Assembly: GCA_013399015.1 (NCBI GenBank)
Contig: VWZX01007020.1
Coordinates: forward strand, 3,495,743 to 3,559,742
Source: Galbula dea
Lineage: Eukaryota > Chordata > Aves > Piciformes > Galbulidae
Length of the DNA stretch: 64,000 nucleotides
Direction of reading: 5' to 3'
Within the stretch, counting starts at the first letter, position 1. Each line of letters opens with the position of its first letter. This document shows, piece by piece, positions 22,238 through 35,500 of the stretch. Below the pieces are notes generated by a model. That model saw only the letters and a list, made by a program, of their open reading frames with translations. It made no database searches and had not been told where the DNA came from. A program made the position numbers and the translations under genes.

Positions 22238-22549
22238 TTTACTGGTGAGGGACTTTTTAGGAGGTCAGACAGTGATAGAAGCAGGGGAAATGGGTGTAAG
22301 CTAGAGGAGGGTAGATTTAGGCTGGATTTTAGGAAGAAGTTCTTCACTGTGAGGGTGGTTAGGCAGTGGAACAGGTTGCCCAGAGAGGTTGTGGAGGCCT
22401 CATCCCTGGAAGCTTTTAAGACAAGGCTTGATGAGGCCCTGGGTAACCTGATCTAGTGAATGGTGTCCCTGCCAGGCAGGGGGGTTGGAACTGGATGATC
22501 TTTGAGGTCCCTTCCAACTCTGACAATCCTATGATCCTGTGATCCTACA
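22238..22549 (+). mobile_element. CR1 3' end, sense, second copy
   Basis: About 310 bp ending in repeated ATCCTATGATCCTGTGATCC units, an alternative CR1 tail. The body includes AACAGGTTGCCCAGAGAGG and GGTTGGAACTGGATGATC, close to the family that also gave the antisense copy at 6435-6880 (both share the '..AGGCAGGGGGGTTGGAACT..' type block). It starts 131 bp after the preceding CR1 in the same direction. Confidence 0.94.
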
Positions 22550-25500
22550 AGATGTGATGAAAAGGCTGCACACCAGTTGGTTAAGTTGAACTGTTGTCTA
22601 TCCATTGTTTCTGGCCACGTGTCTGGTCATGAGCTGTCTGCCTTTGCTGTTGCTATTCTGTAGTGGTTATGGCCTCTGCAGTATGTTAACATTAGTTTAC
22701 TAAGTATGGGTTGAAATTTTATTTCAAATGAAGTCATATATAAAATCAAAAAGGAAACCTTGATGAATTTGATTTTTATTTAGTAGCAGCTGAAATCTTA
22801 CACATACACTGTAAAATTGCACTGGAAGATACATTTAAAGGGTTTGAGTGAATGTAGGCTTTTTTTTAGTTAGAATTGTTTGTGAAATAAGAATGGGCAG
22901 AGTTATGCAGGACATTAGAGGTGATGCTGAGAATCAGGAGTTCAGGAAGGATGACTAAGGATAACTCCTGAACAGAAAAATACATTATTTTTAATTACCT
23001 GTATTTTAATTAAGAGAATGAAATAATTTATCTTAAGGCTGTTAGTCTTTAAGTGGGATGAACTTTAGATTCTGATCTCTCAGTGAAGTGTTTTATCTTG
23101 AAGTCTTGTGGGTAGCAATCCAGTTTCCATGTGCCTAATAAAATAAGGGTATTTTGGAATTTGGTGAGTGAACAAATATGAACAACTGTTCAGATTTATA
23201 TGGTGAAAGAAAAACAAATTGGTTAAAAGCTAGTTAAAAACTTAAAATACTTAAGAATTCTTGGCACTGGAATTTAGGTGAGAGAAGGAGAAATCAGATT
23301 AGTCAGGAAAATCAGTCCTGTGATTGGTGTTGAGCCTGAGTCATATACATTTGCCTTGCCAATGCCTTTTTTATTTTTTTTTTTATTAAAAATATCTAGA
23401 GCTTATGACATCAAAAAATTTATTGTATGCAAAACCCCAAAGGATTCTTCATTGTTTGTTGTGGTGTTATGCTTGGCTTTGAAGAAACTGACTTATTTTA
23501 CAGTTTCAGTCAAAGATCAACACAATCATTTGAGCTTTGATTTTCTTTTCCAGGAGTCTGACGGAGATGGTGGCGTTTTCTTCTGTCAGGCTTTTGTTAT
23601 TTAAGATCATGTCTTTGACTCACTGACACTGTAATGAGGAGTAAACAAGCCTTATTTCTGTGTGACAATTTGCAGTATGTTTCTAGTGGGTTCTGAATTT
23701 AACAGTATTGATTTAACAGTGGTTAAATCATGTAGCTGTAGTAAACTTCTTTACTAGTGGCAATAATTACGTCGAGGAAATGAGTATCTCAGCCCATATG
23801 GAGGTGTTTGTCTTCTGTCCTGATGGTATCAGCTTCTGCTCTCCACTGCTACCTGTCTGCTTGCTTCAGAATTCCATCTCCTCAGTTCTTCTCCTACATT
23901 AACTGCTACTTTTTAGTCTGTGGATTTCAAATCTCCTGCTTCGCCTTTTTTTACCCACAATTGCAGGTCCATATGTGCTAATACATGTGGCTTAAAAATG
24001 TGTCTATCTGGGAACAGGTAGTCAGCAGGGTTTAGAGAATAGGATGCTGCTGAAAAGCAAAGGTTTAAATTTCCTGTGATTTCTGTGATTAGCAAACGTA
24101 ACAGTGGTGTCCCTTAAAACCATCGTAAGAATCAACATCTACATGTGCTCATCCTGTCTGTCATGATAGTTACCAAATACCAGTCAAACTGGAGACTAAC
24201 TGAAGCAGCACCTCACATACTTCATTTTCCATTCTGCTGGTCATTTTAACTATAGGAAGGTATCGTACATAGTTCATTAAACAGTTTCATTAATAATTCT
24301 AAACATAATAAAGGGATAATGCAAATGTGTTTAGTTGAATTAGCTTTAAAAAGCGTTTGTACAAGTGTTTTGTCTTAATCATCAATTACTACAGATAGTG
24401 AAAGTTCTATATGGAAAATGAGGGTCCTCATCTAGGGGTCACATAATGGAACAGTTTTTATTTAGTTGGGAAAAGTTATTTTTATTGTTTTCAGTTCACA
24501 TTGGAGCTGTAATGCCTAAAGAAGAAAAACAAAAAAACTATTTATTCCATGTGTAGGAATTAGATACAGTTGTTACTATGAAGTGTTTTACCCATTTAAA
24601 TCTAACATGCAGAGCCATTTTCTTTTGTTGTAAGAACTTAAATTCTGTATTTTCATGTAACAGTTAGAAAAGAGATGAGTGTATTTCTGTATATATCACG
24701 TAAACTGTTAATTTGCCTTGATGAGAGATCTACTTTTAAAGGAATGTTACCAATGAATGTCTACAAAATATATCAACTGAGTGCCTAAAATAACAAAAAG
24801 TGATTTTTTTTGTATTCATACTTAAAGGTGTAGTTTAATGCAAAGATAATGATTAATGTTTTCATAATAACATTAATTCTGTCTTCCTTCAGTAAGATAT
24901 ATACTGCTACGTAAATTATTACCTTTTTACCTATAGGATTCCCACTAATGATCATTACCTTGAAAATTGTCTGAAATCTTTATAGTAGTATTTTCCAATG
25001 TCCTTTGTGGTTAGGTTGTCTTAATTTAAAAAAAATTATATCAAGGAGCTTTGTTTTTCCTATTTGCCACTGGTTTGGATAACTTGTCTTCTGGCATACA
25101 GTATCTCAGACTTAAATGTTTTTGTTAGTTGAATGTTTCCTCCCTATTTTACTGCTGTATACTATACTGGAAAAATTACAGCATTTTCAACAAGTACTCA
25201 GTTTTTTTTTCATACGAGATCGGTATTCACCAGCCTTCTAATTTGTCTGAGTGACTTACAGGACATAGCAGTGTCTGACATGTGCTTTTGTCTTTTGCAG
25301 ACCAGATGTTTCTATCCTTTTATATTTAAAGGTAGAGCCCTGATTTTTACTTCACTATTAACATACCAAATTATTAGATTTATGATATGATGATTTGAGT
25401 TGAAAAAGTGCTTCTGGTCTCGCTCTAATGGATAAACCAATGTCTTTTGTACAGCGCTTGCTAACAGAGGTGGCTATTTTATTGATGAGTATGGAAAAAG

Positions 25501-26397
25501 TGTATAGTCCAGTGCTTTGTTCCGTTCCTCTAATTTATGACACTAGTAATAATGGATGATGAATGAGATATCCAAAACATTAATAAATTATCTGAAGAGG
25601 TATACTAAATCAAAGAGGAGGAGACTAAGAAATAATCTCATATAATGCCTCCAAGAAAAGTAAGCTAATTCCAGAGTCATTTATTCAGGGATATGCAAAA
25701 ACTGAGAGAAATTTGTTGAAATTGAACTGCTATAGTTAGTATGATGTTAATATAACTCAGTATTCCAAATGTGCTATTCTAGACATTTGAATCTCTAGCT
25801 TCAGGTGGCAAGAGATGTAAAATGTACAGACCAAAATCATTCTTAAATATTTAAGTTAAAATGTGGAGTTTAAGCAGGTTTAAAATAAAACCCAGTAATT
25901 TTGTCCTACATTGATGATGCCTACATCCTCTTGCCTAAATTCGTCTATCCACTAACAGGGTTGAAATTTGCAGCAGATTTCTGCTGTGCTTTGAATTAAC
26001 TAAGGATGAGTCTGTGTGAAATACTCATTCTGTGAGAAACTGTGCAACTTTTTGTTCTCTTGTAGCAGTGAAAGTTTCCACGTTTTGTCCATTTGGACAA
26101 CACAAGCAATAGCTCTTCCTATGACACTGGCTATCTCAGAAGGAGCCTTCGTGTCAGAAGCAGCATTTGGCTGCTCATACAATATTCATGTACACTTTGC
26201 TATAGACAGGGAGTATTGAAGCCCTGGCCCAGTTTTAGGCAAGCAAACTATTGCCATTCTTGTTATTCTTCTTTCTTAATAAGTCCAGCGAAATTTAGTC
26301 ACTATTGTAAAATGGAGTGAGATTTAGGGAGTGCAGCTGTTACTTATGTTGGTAGAAATAAAACATCCTGGAGGTGGTGTAAGGTTTTCCAAACCAA

Positions 26398-26450
26398 TGC
26401 TTTGAGGTTTCATGAATGTGAATTAAGTGCTTTGAGGTTTTATGAATGTG
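26398..26450 (+). repeat. 30-bp-period tandem duplication
   Basis: TGCTTTGAGGTTTCATGAATGTG at 26398-26420 recurs at 26428-26450 with one difference (C to T). The spacers between and after (AATTAAG and GTTTTTAG) are diverged. Confidence 0.85.
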
Positions 26451-28625
26451 GTTTTTAGTGCATTTAAATGACCTATGCATGGGCTTAGATGATTTTGTTA
26501 TCAAAATGAGCAATGTCTTCTGTCCTCCCTCTATTGCATTTTCTTTTTATTTTCGTTCTGTGCCTGGCACTTTTGCTGGGGCTTATATGGCCATATAGAA
26601 CTGATCCAGCTGATAGATAATACATTTTTCCTGTGTTTAGATTATACAATGAGTTACAAAATTTTTTTGTTATAGAATTAACATAAATACTGTACTTTCT
26701 ACATCAAGGACAATGGAGAACTCATGTCCTTGGTGATTTTTAATCAAATTGGATCAGCTTTGGATTCAGATAGCTAAACTTACCTGCCTAGTTGTATTAA
26801 ACTTAGTGCCCATTTCCATGCAAAAGAACATCTTATTGTGTAACAGAGTGAGTATTGTAAACAGCTTTCTCTTTTTTGTGGATCTCAACTTCATCTTTGT
26901 GATGAAGATAATGCAATGACACTAAGCCACTTATACTAAGCTTCTGGCTCCCCCCCCCAACTCCACCCTAGTTCTCTCTGTACTAATTCCCTTAAGAGTC
27001 TCAGTGATCCAAACTCACCGTAGTGGTTTGGATAGTGGCATGCTATCACTGCACTCATAATGTTTGTCTTACAGCTGGACATTTTCTAGCTATGGTACTT
27101 TCTCATTTCCCAGGATGCATTGTATTAGTCTTCTTTCTATTCATAACCTCAATTTAACCTTTAACAGTGGAACAGTTGCAATTCTTTACATAAAAGTTGT
27201 CATCAGAAGGCATCAGCAGTTGCTTTCTACTCTTGTTTCCTTTTGGCTTTTAATAAACATACTATTGTTAGTCATGTGCTACTTCTAATCACTGACTTTA
27301 TGATAAGCAATTAATACACTTTTTAAAAATAGTGAGTTGTAAACAGTATGTTCTTTTTTTTTGTTTCCACCTTAATTTAAGTTCAGGCATCTTGTGTAAA
27401 TGTTGATAGTAATTGTAACTTAAATGAATGTGAATCAAGGTAGGATGGCTTTGGCTCTGCCAGCATACGATTGTTAAATTTTGCTTGTTTTTCTCTATAG
27501 CTGACATGACCATGCCTCTTAATTTTTAACACTATCAAGTTTAAATGGAAGTGGAGGGTATCAAACATTTTTAGAAACTAGGAATGATACCTATTTTACC
27601 AAGTTTGTTAGATCTTTAAACATAAAGTATGTAAATAGATTTTCTTCTCAGTGTATGTGTCTTTATTCTGTTCTAGGTGTTTATACTGGAGTTTCACCTA
27701 CGGCTGTAAGTTCTTTACTTCACCCTTCCATTTATCTTGATGTCTGCCTTTACTACAGAAATGTAAACCTCACCGTCAGAGATTAACTCATAGCACTGTA
27801 TTGTACTAAAGAAAGTAGGATCTTTCTGAGTTGATATCTGTGGTGTTACAACTGGGTTAGTGATTAGGGTGGGATTAATTTCCCCTTTTTGTAGACGTGC
27901 AGACTTTCTCATATTCAGGTTGAAATTGAGATCTGTTGAAGACCAAGAAAGTGTTTCCCAGTAAGAGGAAGACTGAAGACAATTTATTTGCATTATCAGT
28001 ATTTGCCATGATGCCAAACCTTAGTTTAAGGAAAATACAAAGCAAGCAACGGAATAGTATCAGATACTCAGTATTTTTCTTATTATGTTCAGTGTGAAAT
28101 CAAGACCTTCTAAAACTTAGAAAAGTCTATGATACATCGTAGGAACTTGAATCAGCATTATTGATCTGAGGTTAGTGTTCTAATATCTCTGTCCTGCTGT
28201 TTGTTCTGTATAATGTATCTCAAAATCTCATTATTTGTAAATTTAACTTGTATTTAATTGGAGCAGACAGCCAAAAAGAAGGGTAGCAGAACTTGAGTGT
28301 ACAACACTCACCGGGATAAAAGATGAATAGATTCAGCACCTCATTCAGTTATTTATAGAAAGCAGACAGATTTTGCAGAAATTAAAGTACTTGTATTGAT
28401 ACTAAAACATAACAAGAAAGGGATTTAACAACTCTTGCTTTACCAAAATTGGAGCATAAGCCTTTCGTACCACAATTAAGACCTAAAGTAGGAGAGCCCT
28501 TCCGTGGAGTAAAACCTTATCTGATCTTCTTGAGAGTAAGATGCAGTATCTGCTGTCTTACATGAATATTCTTAAAGAACAAGATATGTAAGATGATGAT
28601 TTGCACACTGACTTACAAGGTAGCC

Positions 28626-28652
28626 AATCCTTTGCTTGCAAAGCAAAGGATT
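28626..28652. repeat. perfect 12-bp stem hairpin
   Basis: AATCCTTTGCTT pairs exactly with AAGCAAAGGATT across GCA. It does not extend further. Too short for a microRNA precursor. Confidence 0.85.
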
Positions 28653-31600
28653 CACATTAAGCGGTTTGTAATTTTGTATTTGAGGTTTCAATAAATAAGG
28701 CATCTGAAATAAAACTGTAATTGCAAATTTGCAGCTATGTAAGAAAAAAGTAACCAATTCAGTAATAAATTTTGTGACAGCAGCAAGCGAATGCTTTGGC
28801 CTTAAGCATAGTACTTGAGAAATAGAATCTCGAATGAAGGGTTGTATTCTGTCATGTGACGTTTGAGGGCCTATTAAAATCAAGAAGTGCACCACTAAGG
28901 TTCTTTGAAAACAAGAACTTTAACTAGCAAAATGTGAACATGAAATAACTGTAAATTTTTTTTGCCAGTCCATTTATTTAAGCATTTATTATGTTTCGTC
29001 ATTCCTAGTGATGTAATTGTGTTTTTTAAACACAATAGAAGCGTGTCTATATTTGGAAAGCCTAATTTTACTACTAAAATAAAGATCCCATAGTTTAGAG
29101 TACTTCCAGTTTAACATATTATGAAATCCACAGTGAATACTGCAAAACAATACAATGAAGGGTTAATTGTGAAAACTGATATCTTTTATTTTTGTATAAA
29201 TCAAAAGGTTGGTGAAACATACACTTAGAGTTGATCACTAGAATACAAAACTATCTGTTCAAATCAATTAACATGCATATCTGATGAGTGATTGTATAAA
29301 TATGAAAGTCAAATAATTGTAATCGTTAACCATGGCTTCAGGTCATATGAGTTGTCAGCTCAAAAAAACTAGAGGAGAAAGAGGTTGATTTGCATATATT
29401 CAATGTGGCATGCTGCACATGTGGGAATGTGAGATAAACCTTTGCTAGTAATCTACTTGTTTTATCTTAAAATCGACTAGGAAACGTGGGTCATAACAGT
29501 CAAATGAGCTGTGTTGTGTTGAGAGCAGCTGATTGGGCAGTTTGGGTTTTAATATTTTGCTATACATGTTGATATTTTAAAATTGATTCTTTTAGTAAGA
29601 GACAGTTGGAAGAAGCTGGTTAAAAAGTTATCCAAGAAATACTTGAAGTTCTTACCAAGAACATACTCAAAATTATCCTGCAACTGATTGTAAGATTGTG
29701 TTAATTTTATAGTTTTTAGTTAGGCTCATACAATATGTATAAAACCCCATTATTTGCTTTTTATGGCTAAGAAATCCCAGAAAGGTATTAATTTTAATTT
29801 TTTTTCATTTTGAATGCAAAATATTCTATGTAAGTCAGAACAATTCAAAGAATCCTTGAAATGTGAGTCAGAATATGGTTGTCAGTACCTTACATTATCT
29901 ATAATTTGATTAAGTTTGTCTGTCCAGCCTTTCTCTTTCCCCCCTAAAAATAATTTTAAAATTCCTGCCCTAAACTTTGTATAACTTTGAAATTATATGG
30001 TAATCTCTTCCTGAAATTTCCTCTGGTTCCCGTGTTCATCGAGTTCCTAAAGGGAAAAAGCAGCAATGTGTGGTCTCTTTTGATCTGATCTCTGCCTGCA
30101 AACTAAGAAACTTTCTGATGATGGCAATATCAAAAGGTGGAGGAGATTAGAAAGATCTTGTTGCTCAAGGCTTTTCACCTTATTTATACTTTTGCTGTTG
30201 TAAATATTTGAATTTTGTTCTTGTCTGTGTTGTACAATCTAGTTCCTTGCATTGTCACCCAAATCAACTTGAGTGCCAGCTGGGTGGCATCGTTATTGTG
30301 GCACTTAGCTTCTCAGCTTGGGTAGAGTACAGAACATAGACAATTACTCTGTTTCTGGTGTTCCTGCTTTGTGAAGTACACCTGAATGTCACTGCCTTTT
30401 GCTTTAGTCTTCCATTGACCAATCTTTTGCATGATCTGTTGAGTAAAGGCTCCTATACTGTGTTTGAAGGCTGGGGGGAAAGGACCAGCTGTCACAACAG
30501 AAGAATAGAATCAAATTGAGTTTCTGTACTTTACCTTTGAGTAGAGTGGAATTTATATTTGATTGCAAGAGGGAGAAAGGTGGCTTTGTCCCAGGTCATT
30601 GGCTATTTCTGTTAAATGATTTACATGTATATTTGAGCAGGGAATTATGACCCTCAAACATAGAAATAGTTGTGAGAGGAGGACAATCTTGTAACCATAG
30701 ATTAGAACCCCAAAGTAAACATGAAAGTGATGAAAAACTAACTAAATTTAAGAAGGAAGAAAAAACATGTTTTTAAGACATTGGTGACTAATTACAGCTT
30801 TAGCTCTACTGTAACTCATTGGTGAAAAATCACTTTGCTACAAAATGCTGCCAAGCTGCAGATGAATGGAGATGATCTCTGACTAAATGGTAGTTCCTAG
30901 AGAAGGTCTGATTCCAGAACATCAGGATCATTCCTGAGCCATTGTGTCCCAGTAATCCTTAAATCTTTTAATGTGTGAAGGTATATACAGCTTTTGCAAG
31001 GATCCATTACTTTAAAAAATAAAGTGATTTTGGATCTGTACGATTTGTTTTGCGGGTGGATGGGATTCACAGATGTGGTGTGGGAATAAATTGTCATTTT
31101 CAAACAGAAATCTGGGCACTAAAAGAGAAGACCTTAGCAGAAAAAGACAGTCTTATTTGTCCCACTTTAGAAATATATATTGTGAGAAGAAAGCGCTACA
31201 CATTCTTTAAAATAGAGAAGTTTTTTGTACTCTTGTGTTTTGGGGCTTTTAGCTAAGGGGCGGGGTAGGTTTTTCCATGATGACTATCATGTTTAGCCAA
31301 GAGGACTAGTCCTTTCAAAGCAAACTAAAATGTGTGTATGAGAGCGTGAAATCATCAGCAGCACTGGTGCACATTTACATTACTTCTACATACTCTTTTG
31401 GATGACCACACAACAGAACAAGTACTTCATTTCCACTGTGTTCATTTTTCTTGACAAAACATGGCAGCATATCCAAAAGAGGATGTTTAGCCAAGATAAA
31501 TCTAAAATTTATGATTAAGCAAAGTGTTTCCTTATTATAATCCCTAAAGAGAATTTGAGACTTGTTAAATATAATGTGCCCAGGTAGTTTTAAGAGTAAA

Positions 31601-31820
31601 TTATCCTTTATGCTTTTAAGTGCTGAAATACAGCAACACCATCAACCGTTTGAGATCTTGCCAGCAGAAACAACACTGCATACTGATTTCCTTTGAACCA
31701 AGCTGCAAAACTTCATGCATATATCTAACGTATAACCTGAGGTTTGATATGCTCCTTCAGTTTCACAGTCCTGTATAGACATCAAGAATACATGTCAGTA
31801 GCATGGTTTATAAAACTGTG

Positions 31821-31838
31821 TCTCTCTCTCTCTCTCTC
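31821..31838 (+). repeat. (TC)9 microsatellite
   Basis: Nine TC units, then CCCC. Confidence 0.95.
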
Positions 31839-32480
31839 CCCTGTAATGTGTTATGGAAGAAAGCAAATGAACCTTTTTGACAGAATGGATAATAATTGAT
31901 AACATGATTACACTTCTGGCACATTTCTCTAACTGCTATGTTCACAGAATACCACTTTGAGGAAAACTATGGTGACTGTCAATATTATTAATTAAAATAA
32001 ATGGAGAATGAAAATTGATTTAGGACTTGAGTGGATTTTGGCCTTTTTGGTACCAGTGTTGGCTTTGGTGTGCAGTGTTCTAATTAGATTGTGAATGTAC
32101 TTAGATAGTGGATATTAAATGATCTCACTGTATTCTTTCAAGGACTATGAACTTCTAAAAATCAAGGGTAACATTAGATGTCAGCCAAGTATTTTGTCCT
32201 TCTTGTGGTTTGTCTTTACATCTGAATTAGTGCCAGTTTGCACAGATTGTGTGTCAGCTTAAATACAAGAAACAGGCCTCAGTCTGCTTGAACTCATTCC
32301 ACCAAAGACTTCTAAAACCCGTTGGTAGTCTGCAAACTGTAATGGTTGTTTCACATTAAGTTGCTTTGTAGAATTATAAAACATCTTTTCTTGTGCTTTC
32401 AAATAAAATGTTGTCATCCGCTAATGAATGGAATACCATCTGTAATAATTAAGGTTATTCTACTTGTTTTCCCCCTGCAG

Positions 32481-32542
32481 CAAAACTTCTGAAGGTTTGC
32501 AGAAGACAGTAAGAGAACCACCAAGAAGACTATTGCAGTATT
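32481..32542 (+). other. candidate second exon (62 nt) of the rightward gene
   Basis: The left edge is a textbook acceptor (TTGTTTTCCCCCTGCAG, ending at 32480) and the right edge a near-consensus donor (ATT|gtaagtac). One frame is open throughout and reads KTSEGLQKTV then REPPRRLLQY; it needs two bases from the previous exon, which is what the 8292 donor supplies in the frame open from 7733, forming a serine codon AG|C at the junction. The other two frames stop (TGA at about 32490; TAA at 32510-32512). The exon has no ATG. A second donor-like site (ACA|gtaaga) inside could give a 28-nt version. 62 nt is not a multiple of three. I do not recognise the peptide, so the exon may be coding or 5' UTR. 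Confidence 0.5.
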
Positions 32543-35500
32543 GTAAGTACTGCACCCAGGAAATAAAAAAAAAAGAAAGAAATGCATGAGTTAAGAATAT
32601 TGTAAAGAGATTTTCAGGTTTTTTGGGCTAAAAATGAACCATATAAGGAGATTACGTGTAAAATACAGAGCAGGATGTATTGTAGCAATCATGTTAATAA
32701 TTTACAAGGGAAAAACTGCACTCCTGTAAAATCTAAAATTGTATCCTTGTGCAGTGTAATCAGGAATTTACCAATAGCAGTGAAAAATATTTCTCTATCC
32801 ACCAAAGATTGATCTAGTTTATATACATTTGTTTATTTAAAACTATCAGAATTTAGAAAATCATTGTAGTTTTGTAGGTTTGTCATTTGTTTTAGTGACT
32901 TATTGTTTAGGTTATTTTGCAGAATTATTTATTTGCTGATTTATTTATGTATTTCATTATTTATTTATTTGATTATTTAGTAAATTATTTATCTGATGAA
33001 TTATTAATACATCTTCATGACATGCTTTAAATTATTTATAACTTAATTTTGAGTTTATTGCTTTTCGACGCTGCATTGTTACTGACTAGTTTTGATTTTT
33101 TTTTTTCCTTGGTGCTCGAAAATTAAAGTACTAGCTCTAAGGCAAAAGTAGATTCTTTGCAGAATCCATAGATAGTTTTTAGTGAAGTAATTTTCTGTGT
33201 AGATAGTAATTTTGTTTAACTTTATATTGCTTAATATCACTTTTCTACTTATTTAGCTTGTGCTTCTGTTATTTCATAGATGTGTCAAGACCAAATGAGT
33301 GACCTTTAGGGAGCAAAGATAAATGTTTAGTTTAAACCATGTAGAAGCAGAGTAGTTCTATTTTCCCCTTAATAAATATTCCTTAATTATTCCTAAAGTG
33401 GACTTGAGATATTTTTGTCCCAATCAAATGGAAGTTTTTAAAATGAGACTTGATATTTGAACTAATATATTTAGCTACTAATAAGAAAATAATATATTCA
33501 CATTAATAACTCATGGAGAGTTCCTTTTTAGCTGCAAGGTTTTAAATGTATGGGGAGGAATGGTGGTATCTTTAGATACATGCAGAAGAAGATACATGTA
33601 AAGAGGGGAAGGTGGGTAGTAGTGGGATTTTGCCTTGCAGTGCTTTTTGCATGCATAGGAGTTTAAAAGCTCTGAAAATTTAACATCTATGTTTTTGTAT
33701 GTAAAGTGCTCTCAGGATCTATGTTCACAATCATTTTTAATGCAAAATATATTGTGAAGCCTGTTTTTGTGTTGATTTTTTTCCTTGTTAAAGACGTCTC
33801 ATCTTTTACTCCAAAGAGGCTTGAGTGAATGTATAAAAGCAGTAAAGTGCCATTTTTAGGCTTCATATGTGAGCACTAGCTCTGTGGGCTTTAAAACAGG
33901 TGCCTGGGATCAGCATTTAACTCAGTTCTGACTGACTATTTTTTCAGCACTGATGAGCCTCTCTAACCTGAAGTTGCCTCTTTGACCTCACTTCCCAATG
34001 AGTGGGTTTGCTGGGCAGTTGGAAGCCACCTTGCAGGAGAGCACTGTGACTGACAGCCTGGCTTCTGAACTGTAATGAATAGGGCAAAGTAGTAGTTCCT
34101 CTGCAGATGTGCCGTGTGCATTGCACAGCCTTTATTCTATGTTTAGTGTTTGAAATGAATTGCTATATACTTAAAAGTTTTAACACAGCATGGAAAGGCT
34201 GCATTGTACGTTTCAAGTTTCAGTGCTGTTGAAATACAGTAGAAATGGCCTCTGTAGACAGGTTTCACTATAGAACTTAAATTATGCATGTATATATCCA
34301 AATTCCTTATTTTGAAATATTGAATGTATGAATATTTAATTTGTATCTTGCTTTAGTATCTTTATATGCTTGCCTTAAAGGAAGTTGTTTCCTTTGATTT
34401 ATATACATGGATAAAAATGTGTGTACAGTGTGTATCAATGATATTTTTTTCTGTGGTGCTGGAAGAACAGCTTTAGATAATGATAGCTACTGATTTTTAT
34501 TTTACAGCTTGCTACCATTGTATAAAATGCAAATTTGTCATGTTTCTCCTACTAATCTTACTTGAATTCCAAATTTATGTGATTTCTAAAAATATTTTCT
34601 TTATTACATATGTTAAGAAAAGTGAAATATGTTGCAGATCTTACCAATACAGTGGTTTTGGTCTCCACACAGTAAAAAAACCTCAGAATTGGAGCAGAGT
34701 TCCAACCTGAAATTTACATTTCTCCTTACTTGAATGTTGAAGCTGAGTACTCCAAGGGAGTTCGAACATATACTGGTTTTTGTGACATGCTCTGTGAAAT
34801 TTAGTATAGTCAGTCTTATTTCCTTGTGTAAATGAGGTCTTATTGTTCAGTAAGACCTATTATAAGCAGTTACAAAGGTAAGTGCTGTTAATGCATTTTG
34901 CCACCAGTTTCTTGGAGTATGAAACACTTCCTGAAAGACATGCTACTACTGTTACGGGGTAAGGCAGCTTATGTGTTGGCACTGAAAGTAGCTACTTCAT
35001 AATGATGACAAGTGAAAGTACAGCCAAAGGTCACATTAAACAAGAGATTTCTTTCACACCTCATCCATTTTCTGGATGTGGTATGAAAATAGCTTTGTTC
35101 CCTACTCTTCAGTATTTTAAGAAAGAAGTGATCTTGAAATCATTTTTTGTTGTCTATTATTTTCACATTTTAAGAGATGGACTGTGGATTTCTAACATGC
35201 TAACTTCAGTGCTGCAAAAGTGTTTGAAATTAGCTTAAATTTTGAGTGCAATTAGACAACATAAGTAGCATTTTATCTCACTACATTTTTTTGGTTTGCA
35301 AATTTGCTTTAAGGCATAGCTCTAAGTTCTAGAAAAATAATATGCAAAGTGGTATTTACGTTGATGTTGCATGACTAACTATAGTTTTATTCTTTTTTGT
35401 GTCTTTTAAGAAGAAAGATATGGATTTTTTTCTGAAAATTGCAGACTGTTGTTCAGAAATAGAAAAAGATACAACCTATCCATGTTTCTTAGCTCTGTGT

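Larger units (their letters stand above)
22550..32480 (+). other. AT-rich intronic DNA, 3' part of probable first intron
   Basis: No convincing exon. Noted and not promoted to genes: a pyrimidine tract plus acceptor at 23555 opening a 16-codon frame, and a 29-nt splice-signal pair at 27677-27705. Simple structures include a 30-bp tandem duplication (26398-26450), a 12-bp stem hairpin (28626-28652) and a TC microsatellite (31821-31838). An octamer-like ATTTGCATAT lies near 29389. Some blocks (for example 29220-29500 and 31260-31500) are compositionally complex and could be conserved non-coding DNA, but this cannot be judged from one sequence. Confidence 0.5.

Noticed and set aside
27677..27705. 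29-nt exon candidate between TTCTGTTCTAG and gtaagttc
   Set aside because: Both splice signals are fair, but the block is tiny, its frame unremarkable and nothing links it to the candidate exons; pairs like this are expected by chance in 60 kb.
28626..28652. Hairpin considered as a microRNA precursor
   Set aside because: The stem is only 12 bp with a 3-nt loop, too short for Drosha/Dicer processing.
34861..34878. Strong donor AAG|gtaagtg
   Set aside because: No adequate acceptor in the preceding sequence; the only one would leave a 27-nt exon starting with TAA.
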